A DNA stretch of 64,000 bases from Cristatella mucedo (taxonomy: Eukaryota > Bryozoa > Phylactolaemata > Cristatellidae). The DNA lies in NCBI GenBank assembly GCA_009760855.2, contig WPIO01000029.1, positions 1 to 64,000 of the forward strand. Reading direction: 5' to 3'. Made by a program: the position numbers and the translations under genes. Shown here in pieces: positions 39,763 through 51,200 of the stretch (position 1 is its first letter; each line of letters opens with the position of its first letter). Below the pieces are notes generated by a model, which saw only the letters and a list, made by a program, of their open reading frames with translations, was not told the DNA's origin and made no database searches.

Positions 39763-42407
39763 TCAGCCTCTGTGAAACAGCATCGGTCAGTCGATAGGAC
39801 AGCCAGGCCCGATGGCTGGCCACCGACCATGCTGCGATACCTGGTAGTGTGACAGAGCTTGGCAGTGGCTGCATATTACGTCAAAAGCGGGTCGATGCTT
39901 AAATCTTAGTTCTGTCCTTCGGCAGCTTAACATTCAAGGGTAGGGCATGGCCTGCTTATCGGCCCATCCTTTTTGTTATCGTGTCCGACCAGGCATTGGC
40001 CGGCCCTTTCTGGACAGCAGCAGTCTAGTTGCCGAGCTAGCTGCCGTCGTCTGCCCCAGGCCCGGGACGTTTGTCTCTGCTGCCAGACAGATCTTGATTG
40101 CTGAATGTCTAATAGATCGTAACTACGGAGTCTACCGGGCTTGCTGCCCTGGGGCGTGGAGGGGACTTGTGCTCTCTCGGCGTTTCACGCTGCTGTACAC
40201 GGTGGACGCATGGCAAGGTAGTGCGGCAGATTCTGAGCCTGAAGTTCGTTGTGAATGGATATTTGATGCCGCCCCTAAGAAAAAGAAGAGGATGCGTATG
40301 GCGATATCCCACCGGAACCGGGGACAGCTGGTCGCGCCCAGTCAGCAGCTGCCGAACGTGGCGACGAGCCGAGGTTCGGTCGATCCGCTCACTGACTGAA
40401 AGCAGCTCTTCGTGCTATTGGTGACTCTGATCTGGTGACTCAGCGGCTCAGCTCAGCCTGCTAAAAGATCGGCCAGCCTGGAAGAGCGCGGTTTTCGTCA
40501 AACGCCTAGACTGCCCTGACAGCAGTGCAAATCGCGAGCAGCAGCAGCTGACGAAGGCATCTGCCGTAAAGCAGCCAGTGCTATTGCTAGTGATCATGCT
40601 AGCTATCGCGAAATCGATGCATAATGAAGCTAGTCGTCGTCGTCAGTGTCCTTGAATTTGAGTCTTTCAGGAGGGCAATCCTTTGTGCCTGCTGCTACGG
40701 GATGGGGTGATACCGGCTGAGGCTGCTATCTCTACACGAGGCTGTTAAATCAGCCGAAGTTTACTTACTTGCTGGAGCAGTGAGTTTTTGTGGGGTGTTG
40801 CAGCAGCAAATGGCCGAACAGCAACAGCAGCAGCAATGGCACAGTATACAAGCAGGCATGGTAGCTTGATGCCTTGTAACCCCCAAAATGGTGAGTCATT
40901 CAACATGTCTGTAGCAGCCAGGTCTGCGACAGCCGTCCCTCACGTGTGCACCAGGATTAGGCGACAGGTGGGATGAATAGGTCTCACTATATCGTCGACT
41001 CACGACGGTGGTTGCATACGTGTCCTTGCTTTTTGTCGGCACCACGCGATCGGTCGTCAGTACGGCAGAGCCGGCATGGGAGCTGGCTTTCTCGACTGAA
41101 GCCGCTGCTCATTTATACAGGGCTATAAACTGCACGCTGTGGGCAAGACATCCGAGAAGAAAAAGAGAGGGAAAGGCTGAGTCACGACAAGAGCATAGCA
41201 AGAAATATCCAGTGGGTAGAGCTGCGAGCCAACAGGCTGCCCTGATCGTGCATTCTTGCCTCCTGACACCAAGCACTCACTTGAGTTTTTACATCTCTGT
41301 AGAATTCCCTTCCAAAATCGAAGTTCTTTCGAATATCGCATGTATAAACCATATACATCAAGACCTGTTTAAAAAGCATGTTTGTTTTTGACCGTAGCAC
41401 GTAAAAATTACCTATGGACATCAATTGCATGCAGCTTCAATCGCTGGTTCTATCGCCCATATTCCCGCATACGCCTGCCGCCTCATGGGTCAGTGCCTCC
41501 ACGGAGGCGGGCTGCAGCTTTAGCTTCAGAGTTTTTAGTGACCTCCTTATTGTAACGATTGTTCATGTGTATCATTGTTTCACTGTCGTCGTTCCATTCA
41601 TTCCTGGTTTCGGTTACTGCTGCCAGGTTTTTGAATATCGCCACTCGTAGAAACCCACTCAGAAGCAAGCGCTGAGCGAGACAGAGGCACTTGCCAGAAT
41701 TTCCAGTAATGTCTCGTCTCTCTGTGCGCTCTCTTCAAAGCGCTGCTCTGACTCACTCCAGCTTTGTGGTGTCAAGCCTGCTATAACCTGGGTGACCAAT
41801 CTTGAGTTAGCCTTTTGAAGCCTCACTCAGGGGGAATGTCACGAAAATACCTACCCTGAATTTGTCCGACAATCAAATATGTGTTTATGGTACCTTTTTC
41901 GAAAAACAAATGTTATACTGGGATGGAAGTTCATTCTTCACATAAAGAAAAATCGGTTATGCTAACCATGTCTAACGCGGATGTAAACCGGAAGCAACAA
42001 ATCTACAAATAAAATTTACCGATCACTGCTGTGCCGTCATCAAAACATCCTGGAGACTTTATTTTTCAGTAATCATGTACATATAAAACCAATGGTATCA
42101 GTGATAGAAAATACTAAAGACTAGGGTCAAAACAATCAGGCTGACTCCCATTTCAAGTTTTCACTCCGATACGTGAAATATTAGTTGAAATCGGCTAGCT
42201 GCCCAACCATAACCGTTGCCACAACCGGCTGGCTTCTCTTTCTTCCATACCCCTAGATCAAAATAAAAACTGACTGGACAAATCGGCATTGTAACACCGG
42301 CTAATCCTTTCCCTCAATTAAAAAACCCGTTTGCAGTCCCCACGTGAAAGTCTGTCGAATCTGTTGTTTTGAGTCCCTCCCCTCGATAATAAGTTAACAA
42401 ATGATAT
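39763..42407. other. No confident gene
   Basis: A 150-codon plus frame (39947-40399) with a KKKKRMRM cluster, and a 127-codon one (41008-41391), lack family features. 38448-39215 is also empty apart from a GT run. Confidence 0.4.
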
Positions 42408-43365
42408 CGTTATAATAATAATAATAATGCATTTCATTAAAGTGCCACCAGAGAACTCAAGCTCTTTCTAGGCGCTTACATTTGCTGCAAAGGAAAACGC
42501 GATTGAAATGGTGAGTAATATCATGCTTGATAAGCAACACTGAATAACATGGTTAGTGGTGACATGCACAGGGTCAGCATGCAAGTGTGGTTTGTGACAG
42601 CATGCACAGTGTCAGCACGCATAAGCACATGAAGGACGAGTCACAGGGACCCCACTAAATGCTGTCCTAAATAGGTGTTTCTAAGTTCTTTTTAAATGTG
42701 GTCAAGTCGGGGATGTTCTGACGCAAGTCGGGAGTGAGTTCCAGGCTTTGGGAGTATACGAACTAAATGCACGGTCTCCAAAGGATTTGAGGTTTGTTTG
42801 AGGTATTGGTAAACTGTTGGATTCCGAAAAAGTGGGTGGTACTATGCTTGGCCTGGTGGGGGAGTAGATCTGAGAGATAGGCTGGAGCCAAAGAATGAAG
42901 GGACCTAAAAGTGAGCGACCAAACCTTGAAGTCGATCCGTTGCTTGACTAGGACCCAGTAGCAGGGTCGACGAGAAGTGGTGTGATGTGTGGCAACTGCA
43001 ACACTCACGACAGACAAGTCTAGCTGCAGAGTTTTGCACCAGCTGTAATCGCGCTGATTGCACATGCTGGTAGGCCAGCAAGCAGTTGAGTTGCAGAAGT
43101 CAAGACAAGATGTCACAAATGCATGGATCAACTTAGACGTGGTATCCTTATCTAAAACAAGCTCGAATTTTAGCAATGTTTTGTAGCTGAAAGTAGGCAG
43201 ACTTGATTGTGGAGCTGATGTGGTCGTCTAACGAGAGGTCACTTTGGAACATGGTACCTAGATTTTGAGCTGATTCAGCAGAAGATATGCTGGCAGAGCC
43301 AATTTAGTGTACCAGCCTTTCCAATTTGTGAATCACACTGGGTTTGCCCATAACTAGTAAGTTAG
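42408..43365 (-). mobile_element. LINE-B 3' portion with RT C-terminal coding remnant
   Basis: On the minus strand it encodes LDKDTTSKLIHAFVTSCLDF, then [20 protein letters not shown] and [17 protein letters not shown], the C-terminal half of LINE-B ORF2, followed by the UTR and an (ATT)n tail at 42408-42428. It is 5'-truncated at ATAAAACTAAC, exactly where the tail of the next copy starts (43366-43385). Confidence 0.9.
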
Positions 43366-43367
43366 TT

Positions 43368-44440
43368 TTATAATAATAATAATAATGCACTTGATAAAGC
43401 ACCCTCAGAGAACTTAATCTCTTTCTAGGCGCTTTACATTTGCTGCAAAGGGAAATGCAATTGAATGGTAAGTAAAATCATGCTTGAAAAAACAAACAAA
43501 ATGAATAATATGGTTAGGGGTGACATGCACAGGGTCAGCATGCAGATGTGGTTAGTGGCAGCATGCACAGTGTCAGCACGCATAAGCACATCAAGGACGA
43601 ATCACAGGGACCCACTAAATGCTGTCCTAACTAGGTGTGTTTTTAAGTTCCTTTTAAATGTGGTCAGGTCAGGGGATGTTCTGACGCAGGTCGGGACGGA
43701 GTTCCAGGCTTTGGGAGCATACGAGCTAAATGCACGGTCTCCAAAGGGTTTGAGGTTTGTACGAGGTATTTGTAGACTGTTGGATTCCGAAAAGCGGGTG
43801 GTACGATGCTTGGCCTGATGGGGGAGTATATCTGAGAGATAGGCAGGAGCATAGAATGAAGGGACCTAAAAGTGAGCGACAAAACCTTGACGTCAATCCG
43901 TTGCTTGACTGGTAGCCAGTGCAGGTCGGCGAGAAGTGGAGTAATGTGGCAACTGCGACGCTCACGACAGACAAGCCTAGCTGCAGAGTTTTGCACCAGC
44001 TGCAGTCGCCTGATAGCACACTGCTGGTAGGCCAGTAAGCAGTGAGTTGCAGAAGTCGAGACGGGATGTCACGAATGCATGGACCAACTTGGACGTGGTA
44101 TCCTTATCTAAACAAGCCGAAGTTTAGCAATGTTCATCGTTTAGATTAAGAAAATTTGCTGCCATCCATGTGCGGATGTCATGGAGAGAGTTTAAACCGT
44201 GAAAAGAACCGGACCTAGCACGGAGCCGTGAGGTACCCCATATTTCAGAGGTACCTTAGATGATCTTTGTCCATTCAAGTCAATACTTTGAAGTCTCCCA
44301 CAGAGATAGGACCTGAATCATTGCAGAACAGTGCCAGTGATGTGCAGGCGAGATGAAAGGCGCTCTAGAAGAACTTGGTGATCGATAGTAATCAAAAGCA
44401 GCTGAGAGATCGAGCAAAAACAAACAGAGATACTCTACCC
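43368..44440 (-). mobile_element. LINE-B 3' portion with RT fragment, internally deleted
   Basis: The tail begins at about 43368. The UTR and C-terminal coding segment ([40 protein letters not shown]) follow, then a deletion, then part of the RT with minus-strand reading LLDLSAAFD and GVPH.SVLGPVLFT at about 44230-44420. Several indels break the frame. A single unresolved base sits downstream at 44547. Confidence 0.88.
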
Positions 44441-45170
44441 ATGTCTGCATTCTTAAGTAGGTCGTTGTACACCCTAAGCAATGCTGATTCGTTGCAGGAA
44501 TACAATGACATTGCAGTAATTGATCGCCCCCAGGTGCTAAGTCCTCNATTTTGTCTGCACGAAAATTTCTTCTTGGCCCCTGCTACTCAATTCCCCTTTC
44601 GACCTGTCATCATTGGTAGAGTACTACAACGCGACACCAGCCGAAATGGTTGACAAGTTCTCACCTCTGACTTAGTCCACTGTACGCACTTGTACAGACA
44701 GCCTATAGCTTACCGAAGACATTTAACTAGGTAGGTCTACTGATCGAAAGCTTAAGAATGCATACAAAATATCAGTACAGACTGTGAATCGACATTGCAT
44801 ACAAGGACTATCGTATCATACCGATTTATCATAGCAAAGGCCAAGTCTAGCTTCTGTAAAAGTAGGGTTGAGTGAGAGATGCACTATCCAAAAATGCTGA
44901 TGTCTACTACCATCAACCATCTCCTTAACCGCTCCCAGGTTAGCACCTTACCTGGTGTTCTGATTGCTTCTCTAGCAGAAAGATGGATAAGATCTGAGAC
45001 TCAACTGCTAAGGTAACAGCATCCCACTGGACTCTTCTCTCACACTAACGTCCCCATAAGACTCCCCTCCCTCAATTTCGTGCATCACCCCAGTGTTTAT
45101 ATTCAAGGTGGCTGCTAGTGACCTCATCCTAAAATTCATCTCATAGTCAAAGAAGACTCTAGCCTGCTAT
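44441..45170. other. Unassigned stretch with one ambiguous base
   Basis: Contains the only N of the window (44547). No gene or clear repeat was seen, though it lies between two LINE-B copies and may include unrecognised element sequence. Confidence 0.5.
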
Positions 45171-45326
45171 ATTAGCTGATTTAACAGCCTCATTTTATAG
45201 CGGCAGTATAGTGGTAACGGCTATCGTCACGGCTTTCAGTTGGCAATAAAAGATAGCCCTCTGCAGGATTCGAGCCCACAACCTCGGTCATGAAGAGCGA
45301 GCACCTTACCTCCTGGGCTGTTATAG
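45171..45326 (-). mobile_element. SINE2 copy
   Basis: ATTAGCTGATTTAACAGCCT, TATAGCGGCAGTATAGTGG, AATAAAAGATAGCCCTCTGC and the B-box complement GGATTCGAGCCC. The head side has ACCTTACCTCCTGGGCTG. There is no long tail. Confidence 0.75.
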
Positions 45327-45489
45327 CCCTCTAGACCATATTCTCACTGTCTTACTTCTACAATGCATGGATCTGCTGCTGCCATGCATAACGAACATAA
45401 TAGTTATGTCTTTAGCCTCAGGTTTTGTCTCTACATCTTTAAAAAAAAGGCTACTGTTCGGCCACTAATTAAGAAAGCAACACTATACT

Positions 45490-46805
45490 TAGAAAGCTTG
45501 AGGAAAGTCCTTCTCAAGTGCCTCTCATCTCGCATGGGCATCACTGGCACTGCACTGCAATGATTAAAGCCTCATTGCAGTGGGATACTTCAAAGTATTT
45601 ATGTAAACGGGCAAGGATCATCCTAGGAACCACTCAAGAATGGCGGGTACCTCAAGTCACTGTGCTGGGTTCACTTCTTTTCACAATGTATACACTACCT
45701 CCTTCTGATGTGGTCAACAAGTACAACATAGGCTTTCACTTCTATACAGATGACACACAGTTGTATCTACGCTTCTATCCCCTAAGCCCTACAGCACGTC
45801 TAGTTCTCTCAACTCCCTTGCTGCATGTATTGCTGACATCCGCACATAGATGGCAGCAAGTTTGCTTAAATTGAATAACGATAAAACCAACTTACTAGTT
45901 ATGGGCAAACCAAGCGTGATTCAGAAATTGGATAACATAATGCTCAAAATCGGCTCTGCCAGCACATCTCCTGTTGCATTTGAACGACATCTAAGTGCCC
46001 TGTTTTAAAGTGATCTTTCATTAGACGACCTTGCCAGTCAAGTCTGCCTACTTTCAGTTACATAACATTGCTAAAATTCGGGCTTGCTTAGACAGGGATA
46101 CCACATCTAAATTGGTCCATGCATTTGTGACATACCGTCTCGATTTCTGTAACTCACTGCTTGCTGGTCTACTGGCCTGTGAAATCAGGTGCTTACAACT
46201 GGTGCAAAACTCGGAAGCTAGGCTGTGTCTGTCATGAGCGTAGCAGTTGCCCATCATCACACCATTTCTAGCCGACCTGCACTGGCTCCCAGTCAAAAAG
46301 CATAGCGACCTCAACGTTTCGTCACTCACTTTTAGGTGTCTTCATTCTATGACTCTCGTCTACCGATCAGCTCTACTCACCTACCAGGCTAGGCATCATA
46401 CCACCGATTTTCTGAAATCAAATCGTTTAGCTGCTATACCTCGTACGAATTTCAAATCCAATTGAGACCGAGCCTTTAGTTCATATGGTCCCAAAGCCTG
46501 GAACTCACTTCTGACTGACTTCACGGCACCTCTACTTGACGACATTTAAAAAGAAGCTGAGAATGTACCTGTTTGTGACAGCATTTGGCAGGTTCTTGTG
46601 ATTTACCCTTAATATGTGCTTATGCATGCTGACACTGTGCATGCTGCCACTAACCACTTTTAAATGTTGAGCATGTCGCCCAACCATGTTGTGCTTATTT
46701 ACATTGTGCATTGTGTTTGATCATTCTTCCTTTACAGCATATGTAAAGTGCCTAGCAAGAGATAAAGTTCACCGAGGGTACTTTTCAAATGTATTACTAC
46801 TATTA
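45490..46805 (+). mobile_element. LINE-B copy from RT palm to tail, degraded
   Basis: Plus-strand fragments in different frames: RLSSRMGITGTALQ-like start, VPQVTVLGSLLFTMYT, GFHFYTDDTQLYL (catalytic box with a Y-T-D-D form), [31 protein letters not shown] and HWLPVKK, then a UTR with GCATGCTGACACTGTGCATG and the tail AAAGTGCCTAGCAAGAGAT..(ATT)n. It is the longest LINE-B copy in the window and clearly inactive. Confidence 0.88.
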
Positions 46806-48072
46806 TACCCAGATAAAACGCATCAAATTAGCATTTTATCTGGTGGCACCGCTTGAAGTGCCCGAATCGTTCGAGAACAACGGCTTGAATATATTTTCTT
46901 GGTCTCGGAAGTGCTTCTCTCTGCCTCTCCGAAATGACGACAGCATTGTAGGCGAGGTAGATGGCAAGCGCATTCCTGGCTATCCAGCAGCTACACAATG
47001 TCAGTGCATAGCTCTGTTTCCATACCTGCAACTATATTTCGTTAGAAAGATGCTTGCTCTGAAAAAAATGGTGTGAGTCCGGCTGGTGACATACCTTGTC
47101 CACTTACTTCTTCACCCACTAGTCGGTGAAAAGGCAGAGCAAAAATGGCAGGTGACACGCCTGGCAGACGCGATTGTATTGGCACGTGAATTGACAAGCT
47201 GTTTTGTTGAACTGTTAGCTGGACTTGGCACCCTACCAAAAGAGAGCAGCCTGCTTCCGGCAGCCTGCTTCCGGTAGCCTGGTCTGACCGACATTGCTAA
47301 GCAGGTGGAGAGCAGCTGCTCAGTGGTGCCGCGGCAAGATGCCACGTGGCATCTTGTCTCTGGTGCTGGCGAATCAGCTGGGCTTTAACTCTGGTGCTTG
47401 CTCTTGTAAAGGGGCTTTGTGGAGTTTCGTTTCAGTCCATGCATGCATATTCACTTGCGTATGTGTGCTTCTGTCGGTGTAGTTTAAGGTTAGCAGGGCT
47501 TTCGTTGTTGACGAGTGAACTGGCGGTGGAGCCCTAATGGGTTCATTGGGAGCTCTTGAGACTGGCAGGCGTGAAGGGGCTTTGTATGGAGTTCCTGGGG
47601 CTCGGAGGCGATATTGAAGAGAGCTTTATTGAGTTGCCGGACGTGGACCTGTCTGCTTCGCTGCCTGGGCTCAGTTGCTGTTTCGTGTTACTTAAGTTTC
47701 CTGTGCTGCATGTCAATACAGTTATTTGCTGTTTATCTCACTTAACACTAACGTGCGAGCGTGAGTGCGCACGTTAGTGAATGTGTGTGTGTGTGTGTGT
47801 TTGGGGGATCAAGCTGTATGCATTCATAAATTACCTTGCCTATAGTAAATTGCCATGTTCTTGTGATCGTCACTTGGAGCTGTCTCTAGTGTCATGTCTC
47901 AGATTGGACAGAACAACTTTTAAGTATGTGCCAGCTGGTCTTGCAGACAGATTCTTTGCACGTGTGCCCGGCTGTCCTAAATTGCTCGATTTGCTGCTCG
48001 GAGTTTTAGAGCAAAATCGCACAGTCTAAGGTTTCGTGCTGTTAATGCGTGCCTGTGTTCCTGACCACTCAG
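46806..48072. other. Upstream flank of the first recognised SLC35C1 exon
   Basis: Searched by eye for the N-terminal exon (a YW..SI..VFLNK-like helix) without success. A 14-bp tandem repeat (GCCTGCTTCCGG units) lies at 47251-47280. A frame at 47556-47777 with GGDIEESFIELPDVDLSASL is coding-like but does not resemble the transporter N-terminus. Confidence 0.4.
47782..47801. repeat. (GT)10 microsatellite
   Basis: Short pure GT run about 270 bases upstream of the first recognised SLC35C1 exon. Other short dinucleotide runs are at 5276-5294 (CA) and 38846-38862 (GT). Confidence 0.9.
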
Positions 48073-48213
48073 CTCGACGCACCCATGTTCGTCACGTGGT
48101 TCCAGTGTGTGGTCACTGTTCTGCTCTGCTTCCTGTGCTCGATGGGTGCACGATTGTCTCCGGGCTGGATCAAGTTTCCCTCATTCCACGTGGACCCAAA
48201 GATATGCCGAGAG
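48073..48213 (+). CDS. SLC35C1: SLC35C1 coding exon (second helix region)
   Basis: 47 complete codons, phase 0 at both ends. The acceptor ends ...ccactcag and the donor is GAG|gtgaggg. It starts [12 protein letters not shown] and ends DPKICRE, and the next exon continues VLPLS exactly as the family alignment requires. This is the most 5' exon recognised; its phase-0 start means a further upstream coding exon must exist. Confidence 0.92.
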
Positions 48214-51200
48214 GTGAGGGAGGCGCGGCACTGTACCACTGCAGCATTCGAAGCTGTAGAGTAGCAGTGGGCTCGGGTGGGCTTGGACCTGCCCGCAGTC
48301 CCTGCTGCTGCAAGCTTGCTGCTATTCGGGCTTCGGCAGATTGTGCATGCTGGATACTAACCAAAATGACGGCAGTAATTGACAATGTTCATCATGTACA
48401 CTGCATGTTTAATTTACCGCAGTGCGGCGTCAGCCGCTGAGTGTGGCATCGAGCAGTTTCACTTCTTGCTGCACATTCCCTCTTTATTATCTGGCTGAAG
48501 ATGTGGAACCTAGATACCAAAAATGCTGGCAAATCCGGAAGCATGCTGGTGACATATATTGGAGGGTCACCGAGGTACTCGGTATGTTAACCATTAGCCA
48601 ATCCTGCCTTCTTCAGGTGGCCATCTCAAGGCCTGCTCCACTGAGCAAAATGAGCAACTGTGAATTGGCAAGCCACTGGACTAGGGTTCTGATGTGATCA
48701 GGATCCTTAAAAGCAGCTAACAATTTCATCGTTATGCATTATGTACACATCTTGTTTTGTTACAGAGTTGATTGAGCTGTTTAGGCTCTATACGATGGGC
48801 ATACATCTTGGTGAATGCAATAAGACACCATACTGTAATAAGACACGTGAAGATTGATAATGATACTAATAATGACATTTGCACGGGAGTGGCTTAAAGT
48901 ACTACTAATGATAATGCTCTTGATAAAGTGCCCTCAGAGAACTCAATCTCTTTCTAGGTGCTTTACATTTGCTGCAAAGGAAACACGGTTGAATGGTGAG
49001 TGGTATCATGCTTGAGAAACGGCATGCATAACAAGGTTAAGAATGACATGCACAGGGTCAGCATGCAAGTGTGGTTAATGGCAGCATGCACAGTGTCAGC
49101 ACGCATTAGCACATAAAGGACGAATCACAAGAGACCCACTAAATGCTGTCCTAAATAGGTGTTTTTAAGTTCTTTTTAAATGTGGTCAAGTCAGGGGATG
49201 TCGTGACACAAGTCGGAAGTGAGGGCCAGGCTTTGGGAGCATACGAACTAAATGCACGGTCTCCAAAGGATTTGAGGTTTGTATGAGGTATAGGTAAAGA
49301 GTTAGATTCCGAAAAGAGGGTGGCGCTATGCTTGACCTGGTGGGGGAGACGATCTGATAGGTAGGCTGGAGCCAAAGAATGGAGGGACCTAAAAGTGAGC
49401 GACAAAACCTTGAAGTCGATCCATTGCTTGACTAGGACCCAGTGCAGGTCGACGAGAAGTGGTGTGATGTGGCAACTGCAACACTCACGACAGACAAGTC
49501 TAGCTGCAGAGTTTTGCACCAGTTGTAATCGCCTGATTGCACATGCCGGTAGGCCAGCAAGCAGTGAGTTGCAGAAGTCAAAATGGGATGTCACAAATGC
49601 ATGGACCGACTTGGATGTGGTATCCTCATCTAAGCAAGCCCGAGTTTTAGCAATGTTATGTAGCTGAAAGTCGGCAGATTTGATTGTGGAGCTGATGTGG
49701 TCGTCGGACGAAAGGTCTGGAACATGAGAGCTAGATTTCGTGCAGATTCAACTGGAGATATGCTGGCAGAGCCAATTTTGAGTGTTAGTCTTTTCAATTT
49801 CTGAATCACTTTTGGTTTGCCCATAACTAGTAACTTAGTTTTACCATAATTTAATTTAAGAAAGTTTGCTTCCAATCCATGTGCAGGTGTCATCATTGCA
49901 TGCTGCAAGGGAATTGAGAGAATTCGAGGTGCTCGAAGGCTGGGAGGGATCAAAGCAGAGGTACAACTGAGTGTCATCCGCATAAAAGTGGAAGCCTATA
50001 TTGAGCTTGGTAATCACATCGGTGATAGGGAAAACTGAACCAAATCTCATTCAAAGCACTCTGCTTCTGTTGTAAAGGAAGCATATGACTGGTGAGCAGC
50101 TTCAGCACGCATAACACAGGACAATTCACCAGTCAATGCCTTGCTGTTACCTGAAATGCTGTAGATTTAATTAGCCAAGTGACCGAGAGCGGCAGCTAAG
50201 TGTAGTCGCGTGTGGTAGCTGACTGCACTTAGTTCAGTTCACTGGGCTGCACCTGCTAGGGTAGTGTTACGAATGCACAGCTCATTTAACGGTGCTTGAC
50301 ATCACTGCCGTGTGATCGAATACTATTGGAACTAGCATCTCGAAGCACGGCAAACGTAGCAAGTCGTACAAGCACCTCATATTTCAGATCAGGATAGCAA
50401 TTACTGTTACCCATTAATCATGCAACTGAAATTTCTGAATTTGGTGAATTTCTAGCAGTCTCACATTCATAGGCACAGTTAACTCGTGGTAATGATGATG
50501 ATAATAATAATAATAAAGGTCAATTAATAGCACCCTAGGAGAACTAAGTGTCTATCCAGGGTTTGACCCATTACGGTTAAGGTGTTTGAGCCCTATGGCA
50601 TATGTGAAGCACCTGAATAGTGATTAAGTTCTCTTAGGGTGCTATATGAATGAATTAAATTTTAAAACACAGGGACAAAATAGGGTGTCACTTGCTGTTA
50701 CTACAAAGGAGAAGTATTTGGTTTTTCTGTGGCCATTAAGGATTGTTCCTTCTGTGGGAAATAACAATCTCAGTTTGTGCTGTTCTGATATGTTCTCCGT
50801 GGCAGCTAATCTTTACTTATCTTTACATGCCAGCTGCTGCCAGTGATTATCCGAGATGCTCTTTGGAATGACGTTTGCGATAAGCAATTTGTTGGATATT
50901 TATTGTGACAAGTCCTAGGTATAATAGCTGCAGCAATTTGGAGCTTTAGGCACTGCACTGCAACTGGATTCTACAGCCAAAACTGAATTTGACTGGTGCC
51001 TTGGCTTGTGTGTTACAGGTGTTGCCTCTCTCAATCGTTTTCGTACTGATGATAACATTCAACAATCTGTGTCTCAAGTATGTTGATGTAGCTTTCTACT
51101 ACATCGGCCGTTCATTGACAACCGTATTTAATGTCGTAAGTTTTTGTAGCTGCACATTGGCTTGCCTAGCAATGCTGATGAGGTCTATTCTTATCTTTTT

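Noticed and set aside
47556-47777. 73-codon frame as the missing SLC35C1 first exon
   Set aside because: No hydrophobic YW..SI..VFLNK helix and no usable donor at the right phase; resemblance to the family N-terminus is absent.
49151-49594. 147-codon minus ORF as a host gene
   Set aside because: Its sequence recurs in the 42.4, 43.4 and 46 kb copies and is the C-terminal part of LINE-B ORF2.
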